From: Methylicorpusculum oleiharenae
Lineage (GTDB): Bacteria; Pseudomonadota; Gammaproteobacteria; Methylococcales; Methylomonadaceae
Length of the DNA: 64,000 nt
Assembly (NCBI RefSeq): GCF_009828925.2
Contig: NZ_WUTY02000001.1
Span: 1,332,492 to 1,396,491, forward strand
Direction of reading: 5' to 3'
The notes under the pieces were generated by a model. That model was not told where the DNA came from. It did not search any database and saw nothing but the letters and a program-made list of their open reading frames with translations. This document shows, in pieces, positions 8,502 through 18,536 of the stretch (position 1 is its first letter; the number at the start of each line of letters is the position of its first letter). The position numbers and the translations under genes were made by a program.

Positions 8502-8915
8502 TCACTTTTCATCTTCATTCCACCATCTTAAATCATGAATATCTTGATGAGATGTCAAAACCTTGTCGATAGCGGAGGCGACTCGGTTGATGTCGGGTCT
8601 TGCATCTACTTTTCCGAATAATCCTTTTCTGACCTCGGGCTTTGAGGGCTCTATAAAACAAAGAAAACGGTTGTCGCCTGGTTCAAGCTGGTTGCTACAT
8701 CCAATAAACATCTTAAATTTTTCATTTTTTATGGGTATCAGCCATCCCCAATCCTCGGTATAGGGTTCTTCTGGGGTGATACCATGAAGGGAAAGCTGAG
8801 AGCATAGATATTCCGCAAGACGTTTGCCCCAGATTCCAGGGTTGATCTCCTCGTCTTCATTCGGGTAGGAGGGGAATGCATCGGAAATAAATTCAACGTG
8901 TGTACGAAGGTTCAT
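8502..8915 (-). CDS. Hypothetical protein, 137 aa
   Basis: I do not recognise this protein. I chose ATG 8915 (MNLRTHVEFISDAFPSY). A longer frame opens at 8951, but its first residues (MPKPFNYL) are encoded by the direct repeat and are therefore unlikely to be genuine. The protein is soluble, acidic and Trp-rich, with YTEDWGWLIPI, MFIGCSNQ and a C-terminal helix ending LRWWNEDEK. That pattern resembles small alpha/beta proteins of polymorphic-toxin immunity or cassette type, but this is only an impression. The two copies of the direct repeat lie immediately upstream and downstream, so the gene looks inserted or duplicated with the repeat. Confidence 0.65.
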   Translation of the reverse strand: MNLRTHVEFISDAFPSYPNEDEEINPGIWGKRLAEYLCSQLSLHGITPEEPYTEDWGWLIPIKNEKFKMFIGCSNQLEPGDNRFLCFIEPSKPEVRKGLFGKVDARPDINRVASAIDKVLTSHQDIHDLRWWNEDEK

Positions 8916-8928
8916 ATCTTTAGCGAAC

Positions 8929-9150
8929 AAGTAATTAAATGGTTTAGGCATATCATCCCTGATAGCCGTACTCTAGGCAATAAGCTCTGTTCAGGACATT
9001 AACTGTAGATCACGTTCTACAGTTTCTTTTTACCGCGGTAATAGTCGGCTATGAAGAGGTAAACAGCCAACCATAGCCCGGTAGGATGAGGTGAGGAACG
9101 AACCGCATCAATCGCGAACGATGCGGTTTACTGTATTTACCGGATGCAAT
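8929..9150. repeat. Direct repeat copy 2 upstream of the 137-aa gene
   Basis: This is the second copy of the 8281-8470 element, in the same orientation. It keeps the AACTGTA/TACAGTT dyad and the GAACGAACCGCATC unit, and carries about 45 extra bases (CGGTAATAGTCGGCTATG region). Homology with copy 1 stops abruptly at TTAATTACTT on the gene side, directly before GTTCGCT. It also fills most of the gap between this island and pqqE. Confidence 0.85.
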
Positions 9151-9167
9151 AAATTAGAGGCTCACTT

Positions 9168-10295
9168 TTACATGAATTCCCGTGAGTTTTTGCTGTTACG
9201 GAAGAGTAAGGGCTTTTCATCGGGTGCCAATGCGACGGCTGCAGCCGAGGCAATGGCGGCATCTATAACCTGATGATTGGGTGATTTGCTGCAAACCGGG
9301 TCGGTGTTGTACATGTCGCCGGTCAGTAGATAAGCTTGGCAGCGGCAGCCGCCGAAGTCTTTGTGTTTTTCGTCGCAGCTGCGGCAAGGTTCTTTCATCC
9401 ACTCCTGACCGCGGAAAAAGTTGAACGCTTTGGAGTCGTGCCAGATTTCTTCGATGCAGAAATCTTTGACATTGGGACAATCCAGTCCGGGTAGTTCGCG
9501 GGCCGAGTGGCAGGGCAACGCTACGCCGTCCGGAGCAATGGTCAAAAAGGTCGTTCCCCAGCCGTTCATGCAGGCTTTCGGGCGGTCTTCGTAATAATCC
9601 GGCACGACATAGTAAATTTTCATTTTACCGGCGACTTTTTCTTTATAAGCCTGGGCAATCCGTTCCGCCTCTTCAAATTGCTCCCGGGTTGGCAATAATA
9701 AGTCACGGTTGGCATGGGCCCAGCCGTAATATTGAGTATTGGCCAGTTCCAGATAGTCGGCGCCCAGTTCTTCCGCCATTTCCAGAATGTCTTGCATTTG
9801 ATGAATATTTTCACGGTGTATCACCACGCATAACACCATGGGATAGCCGTGTTTTTTGACCAGATGGGCGACTTCTTTTTTATGGAGGTAAGAGGCCGTT
9901 CCGGCAATATGGTCGTTTAATTCCTGGGTGCTCGCTTGAATGCTGACTTGAATATGGTCCAGCCCCGCCTCTTTGAGCTGTACGATTTTTTCTTCAGTCA
10001 AGCCGTAGCCGGATGTAATCAGGTTGCTGTAGTAACCGAGTTGGCGGGCGTGTCTGACCAGTTCTGTCAGATCTTTGCGGGTAAGCGGCTCGCCGCCGGA
10101 AAAACCAAGCTGAACGGCGCCCATTTTTCGGGCTTGTGTCAGCACGCGCATCCAGTCCTCGGTGCTTAACTCTGATGGATATTTGGCATAATCCAGAGGG
10201 TTCGAGCAATAAGGGCATTGCAACGGGCAGGCATAAGTCAGCTCTGCCAGTAACCAACGCGGCGGTGTGATATTAGTCTTGTCGAATCCAGCCAT
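9168..10295 (-). CDS. pqqE: PqqA peptide cyclase, radical SAM enzyme PqqE
   Basis: This 375-residue enzyme forms the Glu-Tyr carbon-carbon crosslink in the PqqA peptide, the first step of PQQ synthesis. The radical SAM cluster motif CPLQCPYC occurs at about residues 20-27, followed by GFSGGEPL near 66. The C-terminal SPASM-type cysteines are visible as [37 protein letters not shown] and a final DPVCSKS, as expected for auxiliary Fe-S clusters. Length matches the family. The start overlaps the end of pqqD by 23 nt, giving tight coupling. PqqE works on PqqA held by PqqD. It is the last gene of the operon, and the sequence beyond is repeat DNA. Confidence 0.97.
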   Translation of the reverse strand: MAGFDKTNITPPRWLLAELTYACPLQCPYCSNPLDYAKYPSELSTEDWMRVLTQARKMGAVQLGFSGGEPLTRKDLTELVRHARQLGYYSNLITSGYGLTEEKIVQLKEAGLDHIQVSIQASTQELNDHIAGTASYLHKKEVAHLVKKHGYPMVLCVVIHRENIHQMQDILEMAEELGADYLELANTQYYGWAHANRDLLLPTREQFEEAERIAQAYKEKVAGKMKIYYVVPDYYEDRPKACMNGWGTTFLTIAPDGVALPCHSARELPGLDCPNVKDFCIEEIWHDSKAFNFFRGQEWMKEPCRSCDEKHKDFGGCRCQAYLLTGDMYNTDPVCSKSPNHQVIDAAIASAAAVALAPDEKPLLFRNSKNSREFM

Positions 10296-10545
10296 TGTGC
10301 AGTGCTACTTCCAGAAAAGCGTTGATGTCGTTGCTCAGGCCCGTGGTTTCAAATTTTTGTTCAAGTTCGTTGATCACTTGATCCAGGGTACGGGTGCCGT
10401 CACACAGTTTTAAAATTTCCGCTGAGCTGGTGTTCAGTTCAACCATGCCTTCAGGGTACAAAATGACGTTTTTTTGCTGCGCTTCTTCCCATTGCAACCG
10501 ATGGGTGGGTGAGAAGCTGATGATCTTGTCGGGTTGAATAGTCAT
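10273..10545 (-). CDS. pqqD: PqqA-binding chaperone PqqD
   Basis: This is the 90-residue peptide chaperone (RiPP recognition element) that binds PqqA and presents it to PqqE. I chose ATG 10545 ([21 protein letters not shown]). The open frame extends further upstream, but only inside pqqC. The start overlaps the pqqC stop by 4 nt (ATGA). Typical PqqD features are [23 protein letters not shown] followed by [18 protein letters not shown] and the C-terminal [11 protein letters not shown]. Length and order (after pqqC, before pqqE) are canonical. Confidence 0.96.
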   Translation of the reverse strand: MTIQPDKIISFSPTHRLQWEEAQQKNVILYPEGMVELNTSSAEILKLCDGTRTLDQVINELEQKFETTGLSNDINAFLEVALHNGWIRQD

Positions 10546-11276
10546 TGTTTTTCGATATTGAAATAAGGCGGCATTTCGTTCACGTAAGCCAGGTACATGG
10601 CATCGGCCATGGTCCACAGAACATTGAGTTTAAATTGCAGAATCTCGATCATGCGCTCCTGCTGTTCACGGGTTTTGTACCATTCCAGAGTGATTTCCAA
10701 TCCGTGTTCTACATCGCGGCGCGCTTCGGTCAGACGTTTACGAAAATAGGTGTAGCCTTCTTTTTCAACCCAGGGGTAATGCGTTGGCCAGTTATCCAGT
10801 CGCTGCTGGTGTATTTTGGGTGCAAATAACTCAGTTAACGAAGAGCTGGCGGCCTCATGCCAATCCGCACGACGGGCGAAATTGACATAGGCATCGACGG
10901 CAAAACGAACGCCCGGCAAAACGTATTTAAGCGAAGTGATTTCATCACGCGTCAGGCCGACAGAAATACCTAACCGTATCCATGCTTCAATGCCGCCCGG
11001 ATCGTTGGGATGTCCGTCATGGTCCAGGATACGCTGTATCCAGATGGCGCGGGTTTTACGGTCCGGGCAATTGGCCAGAATGTTGGCGTCTTTAATCGGG
11101 ATGCTGACCTGATAATAGAAACGGTTGGCAACCCAGCCTTGAATTTGTTCCTTGGTCAGCTTTCCCTCATTCATTAGCGTGTGATAGGGGTGATGGATAT
11201 GGTAATACTTTTCCATTCCACGCAATTTCGCTTCAAATTCTTCCCGGTTCCAAGGCGTATTATCACTAGCTGTCAT
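10542..11276 (-). CDS. pqqC: Pyrroloquinoline-quinone synthase PqqC
   Basis: This 244-residue cofactorless oxidase catalyses the final ring closure and eight-electron oxidation giving PQQ. Family features are [33 protein letters not shown] near the N-terminus (the HHPYH active-site histidines), [19 protein letters not shown] in the middle and [12 protein letters not shown] at the end. Length fits the family. It begins 21 bp after pqqB and overlaps pqqD, so the genes are co-transcribed on the minus strand. No deviations from the family were seen. Confidence 0.97.
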   Translation of the reverse strand: MTASDNTPWNREEFEAKLRGMEKYYHIHHPYHTLMNEGKLTKEQIQGWVANRFYYQVSIPIKDANILANCPDRKTRAIWIQRILDHDGHPNDPGGIEAWIRLGISVGLTRDEITSLKYVLPGVRFAVDAYVNFARRADWHEAASSSLTELFAPKIHQQRLDNWPTHYPWVEKEGYTYFRKRLTEARRDVEHGLEITLEWYKTREQQERMIEILQFKLNVLWTMADAMYLAYVNEMPPYFNIEKQ

Positions 11277-11297
11277 TGTCTTCCCGTCTGCAATTTT

Positions 11298-12212
11298 TTA
11301 AAGTTCAATTTCCAGGCCATCATAGGAGACCTCGATTCCGTTTTGGTTCAATATTTTGAATGCATCGGAATCCTCATCCAGAATGGGATTGGTATTGTTG
11401 ATGTGGATCAGTATTTTTCGGGTATCAGGAATGGCGTTGAGGACTTCAATCATGCCGCCGGGGCCTGATTGGGCCAGATGTCCCATCTCCTGAGCTTTTT
11501 TGCTGCTTGCGCCGCAGGCTATCATTTCATCTTCCGTCCAGAAAGTACCATCGACCAGCAAGCAGTCAACGTTTTGCATGGCGCTGAGAACATGAGGCTC
11601 TATTTCGCCTAGGCCGGGCGCGTAATAAACGCGTTTTCCTGTGGATATTTGTTCGATGATGACGCCGATATTATCGCCTTCATGCGGGTCATGACGGTGC
11701 GGTGAATAAGGCGGCGCTTTACTTTTGAGCGAATGGGTGTAGAGGCGGATGTCATCAATTGCTTCTACCGTAAAACTGCTGCCATCCAGGGGGACCGGAT
11801 GATGTTTTACCGTGCAGTAATGTTCCAGCATCTTGAATACGGGGAAACCGGTAGTCAGATCCTGTTTGACCATTTCGCTGCAATACACATTGAGTGGTTC
11901 TTTGCCTTCGCGCAGCATCAGCATGCCGGTCGTGTGATCAATTTGGCTGTCGATAAGCAAAACCGCTTTGATGCCGGTATCGCGAATGCCTTCTTTGGGT
12001 TGAATGGCTGGAAAGGCTTCCAGCTGGGCTCTGATATCGGGCGAGGTATTGAACAGCAGCCAGTTTTTGTTATCGGTACTCACCGCAATAGAGGATTGAG
12101 TTCGGGCTTTACCGTTCATTTGTTGATGCCGCAAGCGTCTGCAATTGTCGCAGTTACAGTTCCATTGAGGGAAACCGCCACCGGCTCCCGATCCTAAGAC
12201 TCTGATTTTCAT
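11298..12212 (-). CDS. pqqB: PQQ biosynthesis metallo-hydrolase-fold protein PqqB
   Basis: This 304-residue metallo-beta-lactamase-fold protein begins [21 protein letters not shown] with the [10 protein letters not shown] cysteine cluster near residues 19-28. Members are iron-dependent oxygenases thought to hydroxylate the crosslinked Glu-Tyr intermediate. The metal-site region reads [19 protein letters not shown], the usual replacement of HxHxDH in this family. Other landmarks are [26 protein letters not shown] and [11 protein letters not shown]. It follows pqqA after 109 bp that contain a hairpin terminator or attenuator. Confidence 0.97.
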   Translation of the reverse strand: MKIRVLGSGAGGGFPQWNCNCDNCRRLRHQQMNGKARTQSSIAVSTDNKNWLLFNTSPDIRAQLEAFPAIQPKEGIRDTGIKAVLLIDSQIDHTTGMLMLREGKEPLNVYCSEMVKQDLTTGFPVFKMLEHYCTVKHHPVPLDGSSFTVEAIDDIRLYTHSLKSKAPPYSPHRHDPHEGDNIGVIIEQISTGKRVYYAPGLGEIEPHVLSAMQNVDCLLVDGTFWTEDEMIACGASSKKAQEMGHLAQSGPGGMIEVLNAIPDTRKILIHINNTNPILDEDSDAFKILNQNGIEVSYDGLEIEL

Positions 12213-12274
12213 GGTAGTCGAAAAATAGCGTAAGAAAGTGCCGCAATGATACGGTATTGAGAAAAATCAGGCAA

Positions 12275-12304
12275 AAAAAAGGGGTCCTTTCGAACCCCTT
12301 TTTT
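12275..12304 (-). terminator. Hairpin between pqqA and pqqB (attenuator-like)
   Basis: GGGGT (12281-12285) pairs with ACCCC (12294-12298), flanked by A-run and T-run arms that extend the stem. Read on the minus strand this is a GC-rich stem followed by a U-run, located just after the pqqA stop. A partial terminator here would let the abundant pqqA message exceed pqqBCDE, a known expression pattern of pqq operons. The regulatory effect is inferred. Confidence 0.8.
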
Positions 12305-12321
12305 GCGTTACCGGTAAAAAA

Positions 12322-12396
12322 TTAACGGTTGTAAATATACATGGTGACTTCGAAACCAAAACGCAGGTCAGTGTAGCTTGGTGTTTCCCATTTCAT
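12322..12396 (-). CDS. pqqA: PQQ precursor peptide PqqA (24 aa)
   Basis: This is the ribosomally made precursor whose Glu and Tyr side chains become PQQ. The peptide reads MKWETPSYTDLRFGFEVTMY with the tail IYNR. Glu16 and Tyr20 sit in the conserved E-x3-Y arrangement, and MKW plus the RFGFE(V/I)T block are family hallmarks. Start and stop are unambiguous: ATG at 12396 has GGAGGT about 7 nt upstream (12404-12409), and TAA follows at 12322. It is first in the operon pqqABCDE. A possible promoter upstream reads TTGAGC, 17 bp, CATAAG, but this is weak. Confidence 0.97.
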   Translation of the reverse strand: MKWETPSYTDLRFGFEVTMYIYNR

Positions 12397-12682
12397 GATG
12401 AATACCTCCAGAAGTATTATTGATAGTTCTTATGCTAGCTTGATCAAGTAAGCTCAAAAGAGTATACGACGAACTTTTAGGTTGCGCAACTATTGCCGCG
12501 GAAGGATCTTAAAGAGTTTGAGCCCAGTTTAATACACTGATTTATAGGTGATTGCTGTACAGAGAACGGGCTGATTTTGTTAAGGGGAATGCAATTATTT
12601 GTAATGTCAAGGCTTATAGGGTTATTATCAAACCTCACCATATATTAAAAATAATTAAAAAAGAAATCCTTGAGGAGGAAAT

Positions 12683-12892
12683 ATGGGTGTTACTTGGCTA
12701 TTCATTGTGATGTTTGTTGTCGCTGCTTTTGCGTTTGCACCATTAGGTTACTTTATATATAAGTTCACCATCAATAATGGTAAACCTTTTGGTGAGACCG
12801 AGCCGCATGGCGACAGCCCTTCCAAAGTTAATGATTTGGCTGAAAAGGCCATCGAAATGTTTAAAGGTTTTTTACAAAAAAATAAAAAATAA
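12683..12892 (+). CDS. Small single-pass membrane protein
   Basis: I do not recognise a named family. The 69-residue product has an N-terminal membrane helix (WLFIVMFVVAAFAFAPLGYFIY, residues about 5-26) followed by a hydrophilic tail rich in Lys and Glu (LAEKAIEMFKGFLQKNKK). It has a strong ribosome-binding site (GAGGAGG, 8 nt before the ATG) and its own upstream gap, so it is probably expressed. It is convergent with the ThiF/MoeB gene, and a perfect hairpin separates them. It lies divergently from pqqA, but nothing else links it to PQQ. Confidence 0.65.
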   Translation: MGVTWLFIVMFVVAAFAFAPLGYFIYKFTINNGKPFGETEPHGDSPSKVNDLAEKAIEMFKGFLQKNKK

Positions 12893-12910
12893 GCAATCTT
12901 TCATTCAGTT

Positions 12911-12948
12911 AATCATTCATGCAGTCCGGTTAGCCTGCATGAATGATT
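12911..12948. terminator. Bidirectional hairpin between convergent genes
   Basis: AATCATTCATGCAG (12911-12924) is perfectly complementary to CTGCATGAATGATT (12935-12948), with a 10-nt loop. It sits between the 69-aa gene and the convergent ThiF/MoeB-like gene. There is no long T-run on either side, so termination strength is uncertain. Confidence 0.65.
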
Positions 12949-12966
12949 TCAGCCAACCCAGTGTCC

Positions 12967-13707
12967 TCAACTGCAGGTTGGGCAATTGGGATTTTTTCTC
13001 AATTTCATCTCAGTCCATTCCATCGTCAAACCGTCAATCAACAGTAAACGGCCGGTCAACGTTTTGCCGATGCCGGCTATTAACTTGATTGCTTCCAAAG
13101 CTTGCAAGCTTCCGATAATCCCCGTGATGGGCGCGATAACCCCATTTGTTGCACAGTTTTGTAATTCTTCACCGGTATCCGAATATAAGCAGTTATAGCA
13201 CGGGCTGTTATCCCTGCCGGGTGTGAACGTGGAAATCTGTCCTTCAAAGCGAATGGCTGCCCCTGATACCAGCGGCTTTTGCTGCATGACACAGGCGCGG
13301 TTTATTGCAAACCGGGTAGTGAAATTATCGCTGCAGTCCAAAACAATATCCGCGTTACAGACGGCGTCCATTAATTCTTGCCCTTCAAGACGTTGACTGA
13401 ATGCGCTGACTTCTGTTCCAGGATTTAAGTTTTTTAGCGTGCTTAGGGTTGAAAATGCCTTGTTAGCCCCAATATCGGCCGTGTGATGGGCAATCTGTCT
13501 TTGCAAGTTTGACAGATCGACGATGTCGTTGTCGTAAAGGGTGATTTTCCCTACTCCGGCAGCGGTGAGATACATGGATGCCGGTGAGCCTAGTCCGCCA
13601 GCTCCGATGATCAGAACATGAGCGGCCAGGAGTTTCTGCTGGCCCTCGACATCGACTTGCGGCAGCATGATTTGTCTGCTGAAGCGCAGGAGTTGATCGT
13701 CATTCAT
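12967..13707 (-). CDS. moeB: ThiF/MoeB/HesA-family adenylyltransferase (E1-like)
   Basis: This 246-residue enzyme adenylates the C-terminal glycine of a ubiquitin-like sulfur carrier (MoaD or ThiS). I chose ATG 13707 (MNDDQLLRFSRQIMLPQVDVEG), the usual family start. The longer frame to 13791 would run through the groESL promoter and CIRCE. The nucleotide-binding motif GAGGLGSP, the aspartate block LYDNDIVDLSNLQRQ and the zinc cysteines CYNC and CPTC are all present. The typical catalytic-loop region appears as CATNGVIAPITGIIGSLQA. Length suits MoeB or short ThiF rather than fused rhodanese forms, and no moaD or thiS lies nearby to decide between them. It is divergent from groESL. Confidence 0.85.
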   Translation of the reverse strand: MNDDQLLRFSRQIMLPQVDVEGQQKLLAAHVLIIGAGGLGSPASMYLTAAGVGKITLYDNDIVDLSNLQRQIAHHTADIGANKAFSTLSTLKNLNPGTEVSAFSQRLEGQELMDAVCNADIVLDCSDNFTTRFAINRACVMQQKPLVSGAAIRFEGQISTFTPGRDNSPCYNCLYSDTGEELQNCATNGVIAPITGIIGSLQALEAIKLIAGIGKTLTGRLLLIDGLTMEWTEMKLRKNPNCPTCS

Positions 13708-13753
13708 AAGTTGTTTAGTTGATGTAATTTTAAAAGTTATGATGCCAAAGAAC

Positions 13754-13781
13754 TTGACAGACTGCAAAACCTGATTATTAT
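13754..13781 (+). promoter_or_regulatory. Sigma-70-type promoter of groESL
   Basis: TTGACA (13754-13759) is followed by 16 bp and TATTAT (13776-13781), a near-consensus sigma-70 promoter. Its -10 box abuts the CIRCE operator, so HrcA binding there would block transcription initiation. No sigma-32-type promoter was identified by eye. Confidence 0.75.
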
Positions 13782-13807
13782 TAGCACTCATTAATAGCGA
13801 GTGCTAA
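13781..13807 (+). promoter_or_regulatory. CIRCE operator (HrcA-binding site)
   Basis: This is an exact CIRCE inverted repeat: TTAGCACTC (13781-13789), nine spacer bases, GAGTGCTAA (13799-13807). It matches the established consensus in every position and lies 45 bp upstream of groES. HrcA, stabilised by GroEL, represses such promoters until heat shock. No hrcA gene is in the window. Confidence 0.96.
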
Positions 13808-13851
13808 TAATCCTTTTTTTACCTTTGTTTTAATTTTTTCAGGAGATATTG

Positions 13852-15854
<2,003 letters not shown>

Positions 15855-15885
15855 TTGCTGACCCAAGCTCTTTACGCTTGACCAA

Positions 15886-15917
15886 AGCCCCGGCTGGATT
15901 CAGCCGGGGCTTTTTTA
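15886..15917 (+). terminator. Intrinsic terminator of groESL
   Basis: AGCCCCGGCTG (15886-15896) pairs perfectly with CAGCCGGGGCT (15901-15911) over a 4-nt loop and is followed by a run of Ts. It lies 32 bp after the groEL stop. Confidence 0.95.
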
Positions 15918-15952
15918 TGAGCATAATTTTTATTTAACACGCGCGATGACAG

Positions 15953-16720
15953 ATGACTCAAGCTAACGATCGGAATTTCGATCAGCTCATCGATAAATTC
16001 GACCGCAAAATTTACCAAACCGCGAAAGGGGAATGGCGGCTGAAACTATTAAAAGAAGATCTGACGCCTTTTTACGATGCCGCTGATGCACTGACGGTAT
16101 GGGATGCTGGGTGTGGTTTTGCCCAAATCAGTCTCTGGTTGGCGAAAAGAGGGCATCATCTGACGCTTTGCGATCTGTCGGAAAAAATGCTTGAACGCGC
16201 CAGAGAAGCTTTTATCAATGAAGAGGTGACCGCCGAGTTTTATCTGGATTCAGCTCAAAATCTAGCTTTAAAGCTTCCACAGTATGATTTGATCTTGTTT
16301 CATGCGGTTCTCGAATGGCTTGCTAATCCTATGCCGACCTTGCAAACAGTTATTGAGCAGGTGAAACCGGGCGGGCACCTGTCCTTGTTGTTTTACAATC
16401 GGAATGCCATGGTTTTCGGCAACGTTTTAAAAGGCGGCTGGCGCTGGAAAAACGTATTGGACGACAGTTATCTGGGGAAAGGCTCCAAAATGACCCCGCC
16501 CAACCCGCAATACCCGCATGCTGTTATAGAGTTCCTTGAAAACAATCATTTTAAGATCATCACTCATACCGGGTTACGCGTTTTTCATGATTATCTGAAT
16601 CACGAGACCTTGGCGCAGAGCAACGCTGACGAACTGTTTGAGCTGGAAAGCCGTTATTGCCGGCTACCCACATTCCGCGACATGGGACGCTATGTGCATC
16701 TGGTTGTCCAGCGAGCGTAA
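15953..16720 (+). CDS. cmoM: tRNA uridine-5-oxyacetate carboxyl methyltransferase CmoM
   Basis: This 255-residue SAM-dependent methyltransferase converts cmo5U to its methyl ester (mcmo5U) at the tRNA wobble position. The N-terminus NDRNFDQLIDKFDRKIYQTAKGEWRL closely follows the CmoM/SmtA pattern. SAM motif I is VWDAGCGFAQISLWLAKRGH (about residues 45-64), followed by motif post-I LCDLSEKMLERA. LILFHAVLEWLANP is the characteristic motif IV. The closing RYCRLPTFRDMGRYVHLV also matches. It follows the groEL terminator and converges with greB. It is a single-gene unit with no odd features. Confidence 0.92.
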   Translation: MTQANDRNFDQLIDKFDRKIYQTAKGEWRLKLLKEDLTPFYDAADALTVWDAGCGFAQISLWLAKRGHHLTLCDLSEKMLERAREAFINEEVTAEFYLDSAQNLALKLPQYDLILFHAVLEWLANPMPTLQTVIEQVKPGGHLSLLFYNRNAMVFGNVLKGGWRWKNVLDDSYLGKGSKMTPPNPQYPHAVIEFLENNHFKIITHTGLRVFHDYLNHETLAQSNADELFELESRYCRLPTFRDMGRYVHLVVQRA

Positions 16721-16735
16721 GCAAGCAGTTCCGGT

Positions 16736-17233
16736 TTACTGACTATAAGCAATATCGAGCACCGTATACCGAACCGGTTTTTGTTCGATAACAATCGTCA
16801 CTTCATCGTCATAGGTTTTTTTCAGCAACACCTTGGCGAGAGGAGAATCCAGACTGATATAGTTCTTCGCAGGGTTAAGTTCATCCGCCCCCACGATTCG
16901 ATAAGTGACCGGCTCACCGGATTCATTTTCCAGTGTCACCCAGGCCCCGAAAAAAATCTTATCCTGATCTGAAGGGGCTTGGGTGACGACGGTAAGCGAG
17001 GGCAAACGCTTTTGCAAGTAATGAATGCGCCGGTCTATACCGCGTAATTCTTTTTTGCGATAAATATATTCGGCATTTTCCGATCGGTCACCTTCTGCGG
17101 CAGCGGCGGACAGAGCGGCGGTGACGTCCTTGCGTTTGTCCCATAAGCCCCGTAATTCATTTTCCAGCACTTGATAACCGGCTTGGGTGATATACGGGGA
17201 TGATTTGGCTTGGGGTGGTTTCCAGCGGCTCAT
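16736..17233 (-). CDS. greB: Transcript cleavage factor GreB
   Basis: This 165-residue factor inserts a coiled coil into the RNA polymerase secondary channel and stimulates cleavage of backtracked RNA. The coiled-coil region carries AAAAEGDRSENAEYIYRKKELRGIDRRI (residues about 43-70), with the acidic tip residues D and E of GDRSENAEY. The C-terminal FKBP-like domain follows (GAWVTLENESGEPVTYRIVG). YIYRKKELRGIDRR is more typical of GreB than GreA. It is convergent with cmoM, separated by 15 bp. Confidence 0.93.
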   Translation of the reverse strand: MSRWKPPQAKSSPYITQAGYQVLENELRGLWDKRKDVTAALSAAAAEGDRSENAEYIYRKKELRGIDRRIHYLQKRLPSLTVVTQAPSDQDKIFFGAWVTLENESGEPVTYRIVGADELNPAKNYISLDSPLAKVLLKKTYDDEVTIVIEQKPVRYTVLDIAYSQ

Positions 17234-17328
17234 GCGATTTTATATTCCGGTTTTTAATATTTTCAGACAACAGAAGCTTTATTTTATATCATAGCCGTTT
17301 CTTAAATTATCAACAGTAGGTTCCCCTC

Positions 17329-17808
17329 ATGCAAGTAGCTGAAAATATGGCTGTTTCTATTCATTACACATTGACCAATGACGCCGGTGAAACGCTGGAT
17401 AGTTCAATTGGCAGCGATGCGCTGGTTTATCTGCATGGACAGGGCAGTATCATTCCCGGACTGGAACAAGCCCTGCTTGGTAAAGCCGTTGGCGATAAGT
17501 TAAATGTCGAAATAGAGCCATCAGAAGCTTACGGTGATTACGATGAAGACATGGTTCAAGTGATTCCGCGTCAGATGTTTGAAGGAATCGATGTGATAGA
17601 AGTCGGGATGCAGTTCCATGCCGATGTCAGTTCAGGACCCGGTGTCGTGACGGTCATTAATGTCGAAGGTGATGATGTTACCATCGATGGCAATCATCCA
17701 CTGGCCGGTATGAAATTATTTTTCGACGTGGAAATAACTGATATTAGAGAAGCGACAATGGACGAATTGGCTCACGGCCACGTGCATGGTGCCGGATGCA
17801 GTCATTAA
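17329..17808 (+). CDS. slyD: FKBP-type peptidyl-prolyl isomerase SlyD
   Basis: This 159-residue cytosolic prolyl isomerase and chaperone binds metals through its His-rich tail. The FKBP domain begins MAVSIHYTLTNDAGETLDSS and contains YLHGQGSIIPGLEQALLGKAVGD. The inserted flap carries PSEAYGDYDEDMVQVIPRQMF, and the second half has GNHPLAGMKLFFDVEITDI. The tail HGHVHGAGCSH is short but metal-binding in character, as in compact SlyD proteins. It is divergent from greB. A hairpin follows the stop. Confidence 0.93.
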   Translation: MQVAENMAVSIHYTLTNDAGETLDSSIGSDALVYLHGQGSIIPGLEQALLGKAVGDKLNVEIEPSEAYGDYDEDMVQVIPRQMFEGIDVIEVGMQFHADVSSGPGVVTVINVEGDDVTIDGNHPLAGMKLFFDVEITDIREATMDELAHGHVHGAGCSH

Positions 17809-17819
17809 TAACCGCTATT

Positions 17820-17848
17820 GCCCTAAAATCACCCGCTGATTTTAGGGC
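17820..17848 (+). terminator. Hairpin downstream of slyD
   Basis: GCCCTAAAATCA (17820-17831) pairs perfectly with TGATTTTAGGGC (17837-17848) across a 5-nt loop, 12 bp after the slyD stop. No T-run follows, so it may act as a 3' stabiliser or a Rho-associated end rather than a classical terminator. Confidence 0.6.
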
Positions 17849-17907
17849 GGCAACGCCAAATGAACATTCAAACACGTTAGCAATAAGAATGATCGGTCAG
17901 ACCTGAA

Positions 17908-17980
17908 CGTAAGTTGCGGTTGGCGGCGATAGCCAACCCGACGATTGATCATCCGCTTGCTGTTGGGCTGCGAAAAGCTT
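17908..17980 (+). repeat. Dispersed REP/BIME-like repeat, copy A (divergent)
   Basis: The copy reads AAGTTGCGGTTGGCGGCGAT, AGCCAACCCGACGATTGATC and GTTGGGCTGCGAAAAGC. It belongs to the family also at 36761, 40191, 50906 and 59606 and keeps the GTTGGC/AGCCAAC hairpin. It has lost the AAGGTGATGCACCG flank. Confidence 0.75.
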
Positions 17981-18056
17981 AAACCTACCCTTTTTATCAT
18001 CAAACCGGTAATTGCTGCTTTTAAAAGTTGAACGGTAAATTGTATGAAACAGGTTT

Positions 18057-18536
18057 TTAGAGTCCAAGATCGCTCAATCCTGGATGATTCTCAGGGCGAC
18101 GGCCTTGAGGCCAATGAAATTTGCGGTCCGACTCTTTGATAGGTAGGTCGTTGATACTCGCATAACGCTGACGCATTAAGCCGTATTCATCAAATTCCCA
18201 GTTCTCGTTGCCGTAAGACCGAAACCATTCATTATTTTCATTGCGCCATTCGTATGCAAACCGGACGGCGATACGGTTACCCTCAAAAGCCCACAGTTCT
18301 TTGATTAACCGGTATTCGTATTCGGTGGCCCATTTGCGTTTCAGGAAGTCGATGATTTGTTCCCGCCCCACGGGAAATTCAGCCCGATTTCGCCATTGGC
18401 TGTCGGTCGTATAGGCTAAAGCAACTTTTTCAGGAGTGCGATTATTCCAACCGTCTTCAGCCATGCGGACCTTCTCAACTGCAGTTTCGCGTGTGAAGGG
18501 CGGAAACGGAGGTCGTGATTCAAGCGTCGTGTTCAT
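18057..18536 (-). CDS. NTF2-like protein, DUF1348 family
   Basis: This 159-residue protein belongs to the SnoaL/NTF2-like cone fold superfamily, DUF1348 group. Recognised landmarks are [21 protein letters not shown] (residues about 23-43), [48 protein letters not shown] and the proline-rich end [20 protein letters not shown]. The family is small, soluble and of unknown activity. A GGGAG ribosome-binding site precedes the ATG. It stands alone between repeats, so context adds nothing. Confidence 0.88.
   Translation of the reverse strand: MNTTLESRPPFPPFTRETAVEKVRMAEDGWNNRTPEKVALAYTTDSQWRNRAEFPVGREQIIDFLKRKWATEYEYRLIKELWAFEGNRIAVRFAYEWRNENNEWFRSYGNENWEFDEYGLMRQRYASINDLPIKESDRKFHWPQGRRPENHPGLSDLGL

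Noticed and set aside
13708-13791. Longer start of the ThiF/MoeB gene
   Set aside because: It would run through the groESL promoter and CIRCE, and the family starts at the internal Met.
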